Positions 40,645-48,539 of a stretch of 64,000 bases of DNA are shown here, piece after piece. The DNA is from Nonomuraea rubra. Its GTDB lineage: Bacteria; Actinomycetota; Actinomycetes; Streptosporangiales; Streptosporangiaceae. The notes beneath the pieces are model-generated. The model searched no databases. It saw only the letters and a list, made by a program, of their open reading frames with translations, and had not been told where the DNA came from. The stretch covers positions 186,001-250,000 of the forward strand of contig NZ_JACHMI010000001.1 of NCBI RefSeq assembly GCF_014207985.1, written 5' to 3'. Positions within the stretch are counted from its first letter, which is position 1. Each line of letters starts with the position of its first letter. The translations under genes were made by a program, and so were the position numbers.

Positions 40645-41847
40645 TTAGAGGCGGTTCTTGCCCATTTCGCAGGCCGAAAGTTGTCCAGTTTCCGCCGATC
40701 GGCGGGTGGCGGCCAGATAGAGCAGGCATCCGGCGGCCAGCGCCGCGCTCACGCCCAGCGCGACCGGCGCCCCCACGGGCAGCAGCAGCCCGCCGAGCGC
40801 CGTCCCCAGGGCGATGCCGAGGTAGAGCGCGGAGCCGTTCAGCCCCACGACCACGGCCGTCTCCTGGGGCGCGGCCGAGATCAGCCGCAACTGCTGCGCC
40901 GGCGTCTGGAACCAGGTGCTCGCGCCCCAGGCCGCCATGAGCAGCGCGGCCACCGGCAGCGCGTGTGGCCCCATGCCGGTGGCCCAGGCGAAGGCGCCAA
41001 GGGTGAGGGCGAGTGCCGCGTACCCGGCGGACAGCACCCGGACCGGCCCGTACCGGTCGGCGGCGCTGCCCGCGACCAGGTTGCTGGCGAAGGCGCCCGC
41101 ACCGTAGAGGAACAGCAGCCACATCTCGGACTCCGGCGTGGCGCCCAGCGCGTGCAGGAGCGGGACGGCGTAGGCGTACAGGCCGTAACTGGCCATCATG
41201 CCGAGCGTGGTCAGCGGCAGCACCGCGACGACTCCCGGGCGGCGCAGGGTGCCGAGCCGGGTGCGCAGGGGGACGCTCGGGCCGCCCGGAAGGCCGGGCA
41301 GGACGGCGATCACGCCGGCGGCGCAGAGCGCGCAGAGTGCGGCGACCAGCCCGAGCGCGACCCGCCAGTTCAGGGTTCTGTCGGCCAGGTTGCCCAGCGG
41401 CACGCCGAGCGCGGTGGCCACGGTCAGCCCGCCGACCACCACGGCCAGCGCGCGGGCCCGCTGCCCCGGCGCGGCCATGGACGCGGCGACGGCCCCGGCG
41501 TTCGGGGTGAACGCGGCGGCCCCGGCGGCGGCCAGCACCCGGGTGACCATCAGCACCGGGTAGCTGGGTGCCAGCGCGGATCCGAGGTTGGCCAGCGCGA
41601 GCACGACGAGCGCGGTGGTCAGCAGGGCCCGGCGCGGCACCCGCGCGGTGAACGTGGCCAGCACGGGCGAGAGCACCGCGTACGCGACGGCGAACACGGT
41701 GGCCGACTGCCCTGCGGTGCTCTCGGAGACCTCCAGCGACCGGGCCATCGCCGGCAGGAACCCGGCCACCACGTACGCGTCGGTGCCGACGGCGAACGTG
41801 CCGAGCCCCAGCACGAGCGTTCTAACCGGGATACCTGACATCCTCAT
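40645..41847 (-). CDS. MFS transporter (drug/arabinose-efflux type)
   Basis: Twelve-span major facilitator, 400 residues, exporting an unknown small molecule. The DHA1 signature near the N-terminus is LGTFAVGTDAYVVAGFLPAM, with ESTAGQSATVFAVAYAVLSP (span 2) and the loop TARVPRRALLTTALVV. Motif C-like VTRVLAAAGAAAFTPNAGAV occurs in span 4-5 and GNLADRTLNWRVALGLVAAL in the centre. ATG 41847 follows CAGGACAGGA. The gene ends 10 bases from the racemase start, in the same direction; an Rrf2 regulator lies just upstream and may control it. Confidence 0.88.
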   Translation of the reverse strand: MRMSGIPVRTLVLGLGTFAVGTDAYVVAGFLPAMARSLEVSESTAGQSATVFAVAYAVLSPVLATFTARVPRRALLTTALVVLALANLGSALAPSYPVLMVTRVLAAAGAAAFTPNAGAVAASMAAPGQRARALAVVVGGLTVATALGVPLGNLADRTLNWRVALGLVAALCALCAAGVIAVLPGLPGGPSVPLRTRLGTLRRPGVVAVLPLTTLGMMASYGLYAYAVPLLHALGATPESEMWLLFLYGAGAFASNLVAGSAADRYGPVRVLSAGYAALALTLGAFAWATGMGPHALPVAALLMAAWGASTWFQTPAQQLRLISAAPQETAVVVGLNGSALYLGIALGTALGGLLLPVGAPVALGVSAALAAGCLLYLAATRRSAETGQLSACEMGKNRL

Positions 41848-41893
41848 TCCTGTCCTGAGAAGACCGGCGAGCGGTGGGGGATGGGGGAATCGA

Positions 41894-42358
41894 TCAGCCG
41901 CGCAGGCGGGCGTAGTTGCGCCTGGTGCGCTCACCCGAGGGGGCCGCGCCCGCCATGAGGTCGGCGATCGTCTGCCCGGCCAGCTCCCGCCGCCAGGCCA
42001 GCTCCGCCCGCCGCATCGCCGTGGAGATGCCGCAGGGGCGGCGGAACTGCCCGCCCTCCGCACCGGCGCCGCGCTGCCGGATCTCGACGCAGCGGAACGC
42101 CTCCGCGGGCCCCTCCAGCGCGGTCACCACGTCCATCATCGTGATGTGCTCAGGTGGCTTGGCCAGTGAGAAGCCGCCCCTGGCGCCAGGGGTGGAGGCG
42201 AGGATCCCGGCCCTGGTCAGGGCCTGGAGCCGCTTCTTCAGGTACTCCTGCGGGAGGTCGAACCAGGCGGCCAGCCTGCGGATCGACACCGGCCCTTCGT
42301 CCTTGAGCCAGCCCAGGGTCACGCAGCAGTGCAATCCCCACTCGACTCCTTCACCCAT
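41894..42358 (-). CDS. Rrf2-family transcriptional regulator
   Basis: Winged-helix regulator of 154 residues, related to iron-sulfur or nitric-oxide sensors. N-terminal HTH: EGVEWGLHCCVTLGWLKDEG, SIRRLAAWFDLPQEYLKKRL and the wing TPGARGGFSLAKPPEHITMM. Cysteines that often hold a cluster are present (AFRCVEIRQ and RRPCGIS) besides the HCC pair near the N-terminus. ATG 42358 fits the family start; ATG 42382, in frame, overlaps a promoter-like TATTAT. It lies 46 bases upstream of the MFS gene in the same direction. Confidence 0.85.
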   Translation of the reverse strand: MGEGVEWGLHCCVTLGWLKDEGPVSIRRLAAWFDLPQEYLKKRLQALTRAGILASTPGARGGFSLAKPPEHITMMDVVTALEGPAEAFRCVEIRQRGAGAEGGQFRRPCGISTAMRRAELAWRRELAGQTIADLMAGAAPSGERTRRNYARLRG

Positions 42359-42426
42359 CTGCACAACCGGGATAATACACATCCCCTATTGACCGCGCGT
42401 CGTTCCCTGGAATCGCCCACTCTCGG

Positions 42427-42441
42427 GTTATGGTGCATAAC
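42427..42441. promoter_or_regulatory. 15-bp palindrome upstream of a small gene
   Basis: The sequence gttatggtgcataac has 6-base perfect arms around gtg. It lies 29 bases before the start of the 53-aa gene and 69 bases from the Rrf2 start, in the divergent region, and could be an operator. Its left side overlaps a TATGGT hexamer. Confidence 0.4.
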
Positions 42442-42469
42442 GGTAAGTAGTCGAGAGGTGGGGGCAAAA

Positions 42470-42631
42470 ATGGCTCAGAACGATGGCGTCCAGAATGTCG
42501 TGAGCTCGATCAACGACTTTCTCCAGCAGGCCGTCGACCGCCAGGACGTGCCGCAGGACATCCGCGACCGGGCAGAGCGCCTGAGGGCGAACCTGTCGCA
42601 GCTGTCCGGCGGCTCGGCCATGTCGATCTAG
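42470..42631 (+). CDS. Small hypothetical protein, 53 aa
   Basis: Soluble helical peptide (NVVSSINDFLQQAVDRQDVP followed by QDIRDRAERLRANL) starting at ATG 42470 behind GAGAGGTGGGGG. It has no membrane span. A terminator hairpin follows about 20 bases after the stop, so it is a monocistronic unit. Its short amphipathic helices suggest a protein-binding or regulatory role, but no family is recognised. Confidence 0.55.
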   Translation: MAQNDGVQNVVSSINDFLQQAVDRQDVPQDIRDRAERLRANLSQLSGGSAMSI

Positions 42632-42650
42632 CCGGTCGCACTCGGTAAGG

Positions 42651-42682
42651 CGGCGGCCTTCGCCCGGGCGGGCGGGCCGCCG
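42651..42682. terminator. Terminator hairpin between convergent genes
   Basis: The arms cggcggcc (42651-42658) and ggccgccg (42675-42682) pair perfectly, with an inner GC-rich segment (cgcccgggcg) that can pair further. It stands between the 53-aa gene and the MBL hydrolase, which end facing each other. Confidence 0.6.
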
Positions 42683-42691
42683 TCTCGCATC

Positions 42692-43468
42692 TCAACGGGA
42701 CCTCAACGCGGACACCGCGGCCGCCACCGGCGTGACCGTGCCGTCGGAGCCCAGCTCGAACGTCTGCCCGTCCTCGGGAAAGACGATGTTCGGCCGGTCG
42801 GAGCCCGTGACCTCCTCACCCAGGTGCGTGGGGAAGAGCGTGAGCCCGGGATGGTCGTCGGCGAGCCGCTCCACGTCGTCCAGGCCCATGTGGCCGACCT
42901 TCGAGCTGAGGAACGAGGTGTCCAGTGCGAGGGCGGAGCTCGTGTCCGCGAGCTGCTCGACCGAGGGGCACAGGACGGTGTCGCCGGTGTAGCCGAAGAC
43001 GGTGCCGGCGGTGTCGGTGATGGAGTAACCGAGCGCGATCGGGGTGGTGTGCTCGACGGGCAGGGCCCGGATGCGGTAACCCTCGCCGGACCACTCCCCG
43101 CCCTCGTGGCCGAACTCGACGAAACGCGGCTGGAGGTTGGGCTGGATCTTCTCCCAGGTGCCCGGATAGCTGATCTCGAACAGGTGGGCCACGCGCTCGG
43201 CGAAACCGGTCGGGCCGATGAGGATCAGCTCGCGGTCCCGCTTGCGCAGCAGGCCCTGCTCCATGAGCAGGAAGATGATGTCGAAGAAGTGGTCGGCGTG
43301 GAAATGGGTGATGAGGCAGAGGTCGACCGTGGCCGGGTCGATCCGCTCGCGGCGCATCGCCTTGACGGATCCGTTCGGGGTGTCGATGAGGAGCTTGTCG
43401 TCGAGCAGTGCCGAGGCGCTGAGGCGGTCATGGAAGATGGATCCGGTGCCGACGAAGTGAACCTGCAT
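42692..43468 (-). CDS. Metallo-beta-lactamase-fold hydrolase (RNase Z/arylsulfatase-like)
   Basis: Zinc hydrolase of 258 residues. The metal site is LCLITHFHADHFFDIIFLLM (HxHxDH, about residues 52-71), with further ligands in ALPVEHTTPIALGYSI, YTGDTVLCPSVEQL and LFPTHLGEE. The pattern HFHADH near the N-terminus with a late GDT is typical of the RNase Z/elaC-like subgroup used on many small substrates. ATG 43468 with GGGGCGGGTC upstream. It is divergent from a secreted chorismate mutase across an 8-bp inverted repeat. Confidence 0.85.
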   Translation of the reverse strand: MQVHFVGTGSIFHDRLSASALLDDKLLIDTPNGSVKAMRRERIDPATVDLCLITHFHADHFFDIIFLLMEQGLLRKRDRELILIGPTGFAERVAHLFEISYPGTWEKIQPNLQPRFVEFGHEGGEWSGEGYRIRALPVEHTTPIALGYSITDTAGTVFGYTGDTVLCPSVEQLADTSSALALDTSFLSSKVGHMGLDDVERLADDHPGLTLFPTHLGEEVTGSDRPNIVFPEDGQTFELGSDGTVTPVAAAVSALRSR

Positions 43469-43483
43469 GACCCGCCCCTGGCT

Positions 43484-43511
43484 TACTGTGACATATATAT
43501 TACTCACAGTA
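43484..43511. promoter_or_regulatory. Operator-like inverted repeat in an AT-rich divergent promoter
   Basis: The arms tactgtga (43484-43491) and tcacagta (43504-43511) are perfectly complementary around a 12-base AT-rich spacer (catatatattac). The element lies between the MBL gene and the chorismate mutase gene. Size and symmetry fit a dimeric repressor site overlapping both promoters. Confidence 0.55.
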
Positions 43512-43533
43512 GTCGTGCTGGGGGTGGGAAATC

Positions 43534-44160
43534 ATGACCCTTGTGGTGAGGTCCGCGTCACTGGCCCTGATGTCCATGGTGCTGCTCGGCCCCACCGCCG
43601 CCGGCGCCGACGACGCCGCCACGGGTGTCGTCGTGCCGGATTCCGGTGACCGGGCGGGGCTGCTGGCGCTGGTGGATCTGATCGTGCGGCGGTTGTCGCT
43701 GGCCGATGAGGTGGCGGCGGCCAAGCTCGCCGACGGCCGCCCGATCGCCGATCCCGTACGCGAGCGGCGCCTGCTCGACGCCGTCGCCGCCCTCGCGGCC
43801 CGTTCCGGGACGGCGCCGGAGGCCGGGGTGCGCTTCTTCAGGGCGCAGATCGAGGCGGGCAAGATGGTGCAGCGCGGGCTGCACGCGCGCTGGCGGGCGC
43901 ATCCGGAGCTGCGCCCCCGGCGGCATCCCGACCTGGCGGGCGAGGTGCGCCCACGACTCGACCGGCTCACGCCCCCGCTGCTGCGCCTGCTCGGGGAGAC
44001 CGAGCCGGTACGCGCATCCGACGGCCGCTGCTGGTCCGGGCTGGCCGCGGCGCGGCTCGCCGTCGAAGCGCGTACCGGCCTGGACCGGCTGCATCGCGAC
44101 GCCCTCGACGCGGCCCTCGCCCCGCTATGCGACCCCGCTCAGGCCGACCGCGTCACCTGA
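43534..44160 (+). CDS. Secreted chorismate mutase (AroQ-gamma type)
   Basis: Exported form of chorismate mutase, 208 residues. Signal peptide at 1-25 (SLALMSMVLLGPTAAGA). The catalytic helices are visible: LVDLIVRRLSLADEVAAAKL (active-site Arg and Lys), VRERRLLDAVAALAARSG, and FFRAQIEAGKMVQRGLHARW (Glu and Gln that contact the substrate). The C-terminal half (RPRRHPDLAGEVRPRLDRL and beyond) is the extra helical region of the gamma class, with a Cys pair (GRCWSG, APLCD). It is the second chorismate mutase in the window, of a different type from the one at 14921. GGGGGTGGG precedes ATG 43534. Confidence 0.83.
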   Translation: MTLVVRSASLALMSMVLLGPTAAGADDAATGVVVPDSGDRAGLLALVDLIVRRLSLADEVAAAKLADGRPIADPVRERRLLDAVAALAARSGTAPEAGVRFFRAQIEAGKMVQRGLHARWRAHPELRPRRHPDLAGEVRPRLDRLTPPLLRLLGETEPVRASDGRCWSGLAAARLAVEARTGLDRLHRDALDAALAPLCDPAQADRVT

Positions 44161-44186
44161 CGCGGCGCCCCACTTCGCGACCCCGC

Positions 44187-44588
44187 TCAGGCCGAGCGCG
44201 TCACCTGGTGGCGCGTCCGGGGCGCGGAGCACCACGGGCTCGTCCCGCTCGCGGCGACCCGCGTACAACTCGGCGACCTGCGCCCGGCGGGGCGCCCGCG
44301 TCCTGAAGCGTAGGGGCGTGGGGGCGCGGGCACCGCGTGGACCAGTGTCGGGGGCGCCGCGACGGGCGCGGGGGCAGCAAGATCCGCCGGAGTGGGTTCG
44401 GGTTCGGTGGCGTCGGGTTTTCGGGAGTCGGTGGGAGCGGGGAGGAGCACGTCCTCCAGCAGTTGCATGAGCATCAGACCGATCAGAGCCGCCACCGGGA
44501 TGGCCAATGCCGCGAGGATGATCGTCACCTCCTGCGTGTGGCGCCGGGCGGTCGCTCGGATGTGACCGCCTCGTTCACGTTCCGCCAA
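44187..44588 (-). CDS. Possible small single-span membrane protein
   Basis: A weakly supported frame of up to 133 residues. The first third contains one clear membrane span (TIILAALAIPVAALIGLMLM) followed by an acidic Pro-rich segment (DSRKPDATEPEPTPADLAAP). The end is Arg/Ser-rich and lacks coding character, so the real stop or start may differ. The TTG start at 44588 has no strong ribosome site. It lies in a 490-base gap between the chorismate mutase and the kinase gene, in the same direction as neither with certainty. Confidence 0.35.
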   Translation of the reverse strand: MAERERGGHIRATARRHTQEVTIILAALAIPVAALIGLMLMQLLEDVLLPAPTDSRKPDATEPEPTPADLAAPAPVAAPPTLVHAVPAPPRPYASGRGRPAGRRSPSCTRVAASGTSPWCSAPRTRHQVTRSA

Positions 44589-44652
44589 CGAGCGGCCCCT
44601 ACCGCACCAGAACCGGACTAAACGGGCCTAGTGGACTCGGTGTGCCAGACAG

Positions 44653-46242
44653 TCAGGACAGGTTGCAGGTGGCCGACGGCATGAACGGGTTCTCCGGCTC
44701 CACGCCCACGGCCTGCCCGTAGGCGGGGTACTTCCACGCGCACAACGCCGACACCGTGACCGCCGCCCCGCTGTCCGAGCACTTCATGCCCGACCACCCG
44801 GCGCCGAACGTCACCGTCTGCCCCTGCGACTTGCAGTAGGCGCTGGCGTCGTTCCACGTGACCGTGCCGGTGGAGGGCTGGAGTGACGGCTTGGGGGAGG
44901 GCTGCCGGCTGCTGGTGGCCTTGCCGGCGGGCGACCTGCTGGCGGTGGGCGTCGACCTGGGCTTCTTGGTCGAGGTGGTGGGGCTGCTGCCCGGCATCGC
45001 GTCCTGGTCTCGGGCCGGGGTCTGCGACTTGCGGGGCGTCTTCGCGGGGGACGCGGGAGCGGGGCCGGTCTCCTTGCCGGGCGCCGGGGTGGCGAGCAGC
45101 TCGTACGAGGTGGGCGCCGGCGATGGCGTGGACGCGGAAGCCGAGGGCGGGACCGAGGTGGGCGACGGTGCGGCCTGCGCCTCCTGCCGCTGGGCGGTGG
45201 CGGGTGCCAGGGCGTACACGCCGATGCCCACCCCGGCGGTGACGATCAGCGCCGCGCTCGCCGAGGCGACGGCGAGCATGCGGCGCCGAGCGCGATCCCC
45301 CGTAAGGGTCTCCTGGGTGGGAACGGGCTCGCTCAGCACGCTTCCGGCCGAGCCGGCGGCGTGGCCGGTGGAGCCAGGGGCGGCGTGCTCGCCCGGCAGA
45401 TCTCCGGCCGCGACGACCTGCCAGGTCGGCGGCGGCAGGGTGCGCAGGCGGTCGACCACCTGGGCGGCGGTGGGCCGTCGCGCCTGGTCCTTGGCCAGGC
45501 ACTCCTCCAGCAGCCGCCGCAGCCCCACCTCCACCCCACCGAGATCCGGCTCGCTGTTCAGCACCGAATGCAGGGTCGCCGGGATGGAGTCGCCGGGGAA
45601 GGCCCGCCCGCCGGTGGCCGCGTAGTACATGGTCGCGGCCCACGCGAACAGGTCGGCGGCGGGCCCCACGTCCTCGTCCGCGATCTGCTCGGGGGCCATG
45701 TACGCGGGGCTCCCGATGGGCTGGCTGCTGGCGACCGACTGGCTCAGGTCCAGCGCCTTGGCGATGCCGAAGTCGATCACCACGGGCCCGTCGGGCCCCA
45801 GCAGCACGTTGCCGGGCTTGAAGTCCCTGTGCACCACCCCGGCCGCGTGGATCGCGGCCAGCGCCGTCGCGGTGTTGATCGCCAGCCGCTGCAGCGCCGC
45901 CGCGCCGCGCGGCCCGCTCTCCCTGACCGAGTCCTGCAGCGAGGGCCCGTCCACGTACTCGCTGACGATGTACGGCCGAGCCCCCACGAACCCGGAGTCG
46001 AGCAGCTGCGCCGTGCAGAACGGCGCCACCCGCTTGGCCGTCCGCACCTCCCGCAGGAACCGGGTCCTGGCCGCCTCGTCGGCGATGAGATGCGAGTGCA
46101 GCAGTTTGACCGCGACGAGCGCGCCTGCCGGGCCGCGGCCCGTGTACACGACGCCCTGCCCGCCGGCCCCGACGCGGCCTTCCAGCAGGTACGGCCCGAC
46201 CTCGGCGGGATCCTCCGGGAGCAGGCTCATCGGCTGGGGCAC
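44653..46242 (-). CDS. Membrane Ser/Thr protein kinase with Cys-containing sensor tail
   Basis: Hanks-type kinase, 529 residues. Cytoplasmic kinase domain at residues 15-275: GRVGAGGQGVVYTGRGPAGA (P-loop), AVKLLHSH (catalytic Lys), VVHRDFKPGNVLLGPDG (loop), VIDFGIAKALDL, GSPAYMAPEQIADEDVGPAA. One membrane span near 330 (MLAVASASAALIVTAGVGIG). The outer part is a long Pro/Ser/Thr linker then a C-terminal domain of about 65 residues with four cysteines (ASAYCKSQGQTVTFGAGW, MKCSDSGAAVTVSALCAWKY). There are no PASTA repeats. The start is GTG 46242 behind GAGGAGATCCC. Confidence 0.9.
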   Translation of the reverse strand: MPQPMSLLPEDPAEVGPYLLEGRVGAGGQGVVYTGRGPAGALVAVKLLHSHLIADEAARTRFLREVRTAKRVAPFCTAQLLDSGFVGARPYIVSEYVDGPSLQDSVRESGPRGAAALQRLAINTATALAAIHAAGVVHRDFKPGNVLLGPDGPVVIDFGIAKALDLSQSVASSQPIGSPAYMAPEQIADEDVGPAADLFAWAATMYYAATGGRAFPGDSIPATLHSVLNSEPDLGGVEVGLRRLLEECLAKDQARRPTAAQVVDRLRTLPPPTWQVVAAGDLPGEHAAPGSTGHAAGSAGSVLSEPVPTQETLTGDRARRRMLAVASASAALIVTAGVGIGVYALAPATAQRQEAQAAPSPTSVPPSASASTPSPAPTSYELLATPAPGKETGPAPASPAKTPRKSQTPARDQDAMPGSSPTTSTKKPRSTPTASRSPAGKATSSRQPSPKPSLQPSTGTVTWNDASAYCKSQGQTVTFGAGWSGMKCSDSGAAVTVSALCAWKYPAYGQAVGVEPENPFMPSATCNLS

Positions 46243-46273
46243 GGGATCTCCTCGGCGTCGTGCTCGGCGGCGT

Positions 46274-46930
46274 TCAGCACGAGGTCCCCGGGGCGGGGAC
46301 CGGCCGGCCCGGCGGGACCTGGGTGACCAGCCCCTCGGCTGCGGCGGTGAGCATGAACACGAAGTAGTCCTCCGGGGTGTGCGCGGGGATGCCGGCGCCG
46401 GCCTGCCGCATCAGCTCGGAGCCGGCGATCACCGCCAGCGTCTCCTCGGCCTCCGGGGTGCCGAGGAGGGCGGCCCGCTCCTGCTCGGCCACGGTGGCGC
46501 CGATGGCCATGGTGGCGATGGCGGAGGAGAGCGCGACGGCGGCGGGCGGGTCGTAGCCGCGCCGGCCCAGCGCGATGATCTGGTGCTCCAGGAGCCGCAG
46601 GCCGGACGGCCCGCGCGGGAACAGCCGCTGCATGTACCGGCCCGTCCCCGGATGGTCGAGCGTGAAGCGCCGCAACTGCATGGCGAAGCTGACGAGGTGG
46701 GCGGCCGCCGGCTCGGCGGGGTCGTCGACCAGCGTCAGCTCGCCCAGGATGGCCTCGCCGACCAGCCGCTCCAGCGCCGACCGGCCGGCCACGTGGCGGT
46801 AGAGCGCGGCCGTGGTGACGCCGAGCGCGTCGGCGACGCCCTGCATGCTGAGCTGGTCGAGGCCGATGCGGGTGCCGGCCTCGACCACGTCACGAAGCGT
46901 GAAGCTGGCCGTGCGCCCGCCGGTCTTCAT
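46274..46930 (-). CDS. TetR-family transcriptional regulator
   Basis: Repressor-type regulator, 218 residues. The N-terminal HTH reads FTLRDVVEAGTRIGLDQLSM, then GVADALGVTTAALYRHVAGR (recognition helix). The C-terminal ligand domain is helical and typical of the TetR C-like family (LRRFTLDHPGTGRYMQRLFP). A 23-bp palindrome lies 12 bases before the ATG, so it probably represses its own transcription. It is downstream of the nitrilase-like gene in the same direction, 42 bases apart, and upstream of a Ser/Thr kinase gene. Confidence 0.9.
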   Translation of the reverse strand: MKTGGRTASFTLRDVVEAGTRIGLDQLSMQGVADALGVTTAALYRHVAGRSALERLVGEAILGELTLVDDPAEPAAAHLVSFAMQLRRFTLDHPGTGRYMQRLFPRGPSGLRLLEHQIIALGRRGYDPPAAVALSSAIATMAIGATVAEQERAALLGTPEAEETLAVIAGSELMRQAGAGIPAHTPEDYFVFMLTAAAEGLVTQVPPGRPVPAPGTSC

Positions 46931-46941
46931 GGGTGAGCCCC

Positions 46942-46964
46942 CTAAGTTACGGTGCCTAACTTAG
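46942..46964. promoter_or_regulatory. TetR-type operator palindrome
   Basis: The arms ctaagtta (46942-46949) and taacttag (46957-46964) are exactly complementary around a 7-base spacer (cggtgcc). It lies just before the tetR start and just after the nitrilase-like stop. This is the position and form of an autoregulatory TetR operator. Confidence 0.7.
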
Positions 46965-46972
46965 AAGAATGA

Positions 46973-48481
46973 TCAGCCCGTACGCAAGGAGCCGCCCGGT
47001 CGGCTCCGCCGCCGCACCCCCGCCCCGATCGCGCCGAGCGTGAACGCCGCGCACAGCCAGGCGAAGACGTCTCCGGCCAGCCGGTACGGCGTCACCGCGC
47101 CCCGCGTGGGCACGTCCACGATCCACGGCGGGTTGTCGCCGGGCGTGGTGTCCTGCTGCGACAGCACGTGCCCCTGGTGGTCGAAGGCCTGCGAGGAGCC
47201 GTTGTAGTCCTGCCGGACCAGGGCGTAGCCGTTCTCGATCGCGCGCAGGCTCGCCATCTTCGTGTGGATGCGGCCCATCTCCGGCCAGTCGCCGCCGGGA
47301 ACGAGCATGATGTCGGCGTCGACGCGCATCGTGGCGGGGAAGTCCGCGTCGTAGCAGATGACGTTGGACAGGCGGCCGTACGGGGTGTCCACGACGGGCA
47401 CGGGGCCCCGGCCTGGCGTGTAGTTCTCCAGCCCGGGGATGGGGTGGTGCTTCTGGTAGGTCCACAGCACCTTTCCATCGGGGCCGAGCAGCACCGTCTG
47501 GTCGCGGCCGTAGGGGGCGGCGGGCAGGTAGACGTTCGCCGCGAGGTTGAGGTAGATGCCCTGCTCGCGGGCGAGCGCGGCGGCCTCGGCGAGGAACGAC
47601 GGCTCGTCCTCCGCGCGGATCCTGGCGGCGTTCTCCGACCAGAAGACGATCTTCGCGCCGGACTGCGCGGCCCTGCGGGTGTCGTCGAAGAGCTGCCTGG
47701 TGATCACGGCGGAGGCCGCGCGGACCGTGCCCGCCTCGATCCGGGAGACGGCCCGCAGGTCGGTGGGCTCGGTGCCGAGCATCCGCCTGGCCTCGCCGAG
47801 GGCGGCCGCGCTCGGGTTGAGGCCCGCGACGCGTACGGTGGGCGAGCTCGCGGCGTGGGCGAAGGCCAGCCGCGCCTGGCCGCCCACGATCACCGCCGCC
47901 AGCACGGCGGCCACCACGACGGCTGGCCGGGATCCGCCGTGCTCCCACACGTGGTTGGCGGCGGTCGCGACGGCGCCGATGAGGAAGGCGATCGCGTAGG
48001 GCCCGGCGACGGAGATCGCCTGAAGAAGGGCCAGGTCGTCGTGCTGGGTGACCGCCAGCAGCCCGTACGCGGTGCCGAAGGGGTTGAAACTGCCCATCAG
48101 GTACGCCACGGCGGTCAGCGCGGCCGGGAAGGCGAGCAACCTGCCGACCGGTCCCAGCCTGCCGCACAGCAGCCGGTCCACCACGAAGGGCACCAGCGCG
48201 GCCGAGCCGAGCACGACCACTCCCACCAGCACCAACGGGGTGATCGGCACGGCGAGCTGCACGGCCCAGAACAGCCCGCCCGCCACGCCGACCAGCCACA
48301 CCGGCACGAGCCCCGGCCATGGCCGCCCGGTCCGCAGGAACCTCAGCAGGAAGATCTGGAAGAGCCACGCGGCCAGCGGCAGGTCCCACCGGCCGCCGAC
48401 GGCGAACAACTGCAGGACCAGGCCGAGGCCGAGCCAGAGATACCGGCGGCGGGCGGCCGCCTTCGCAGGGGAGGATGTCAT
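46973..48481 (-). CDS. Membrane nitrilase, apolipoprotein N-acyltransferase-like
   Basis: Lnt-like carbon-nitrogen hydrolase, 502 residues. Six or more membrane spans occupy residues 10-220 (LWLGLGLVLQLFAVGGRWDL, PLVLVGVVVLGSAALVPFVV and others). The nitrilase domain follows with its triad: Glu in IVFWSENAARI (about 285), Lys in LWTYQKHHPIPGLE (about 360), Cys in NVICYDADFPATM (about 395). A last span is near 475. Lnt transfers a third acyl chain to lipoprotein N-termini; this protein is divergent and could use another amide. ATG 48481 follows GAGGATGTC-type spacing only weakly. It is divergent from an AraC regulator. Confidence 0.8.
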   Translation of the reverse strand: MTSSPAKAAARRRYLWLGLGLVLQLFAVGGRWDLPLAAWLFQIFLLRFLRTGRPWPGLVPVWLVGVAGGLFWAVQLAVPITPLVLVGVVVLGSAALVPFVVDRLLCGRLGPVGRLLAFPAALTAVAYLMGSFNPFGTAYGLLAVTQHDDLALLQAISVAGPYAIAFLIGAVATAANHVWEHGGSRPAVVVAAVLAAVIVGGQARLAFAHAASSPTVRVAGLNPSAAALGEARRMLGTEPTDLRAVSRIEAGTVRAASAVITRQLFDDTRRAAQSGAKIVFWSENAARIRAEDEPSFLAEAAALAREQGIYLNLAANVYLPAAPYGRDQTVLLGPDGKVLWTYQKHHPIPGLENYTPGRGPVPVVDTPYGRLSNVICYDADFPATMRVDADIMLVPGGDWPEMGRIHTKMASLRAIENGYALVRQDYNGSSQAFDHQGHVLSQQDTTPGDNPPWIVDVPTRGAVTPYRLAGDVFAWLCAAFTLGAIGAGVRRRSRPGGSLRTG

Positions 48482-48539
48482 GGCCGAAACGCTAGGAACC
48501 GCACCCCTGCCGGCCCCAGCACCGTCCCGAGCGGAAATC

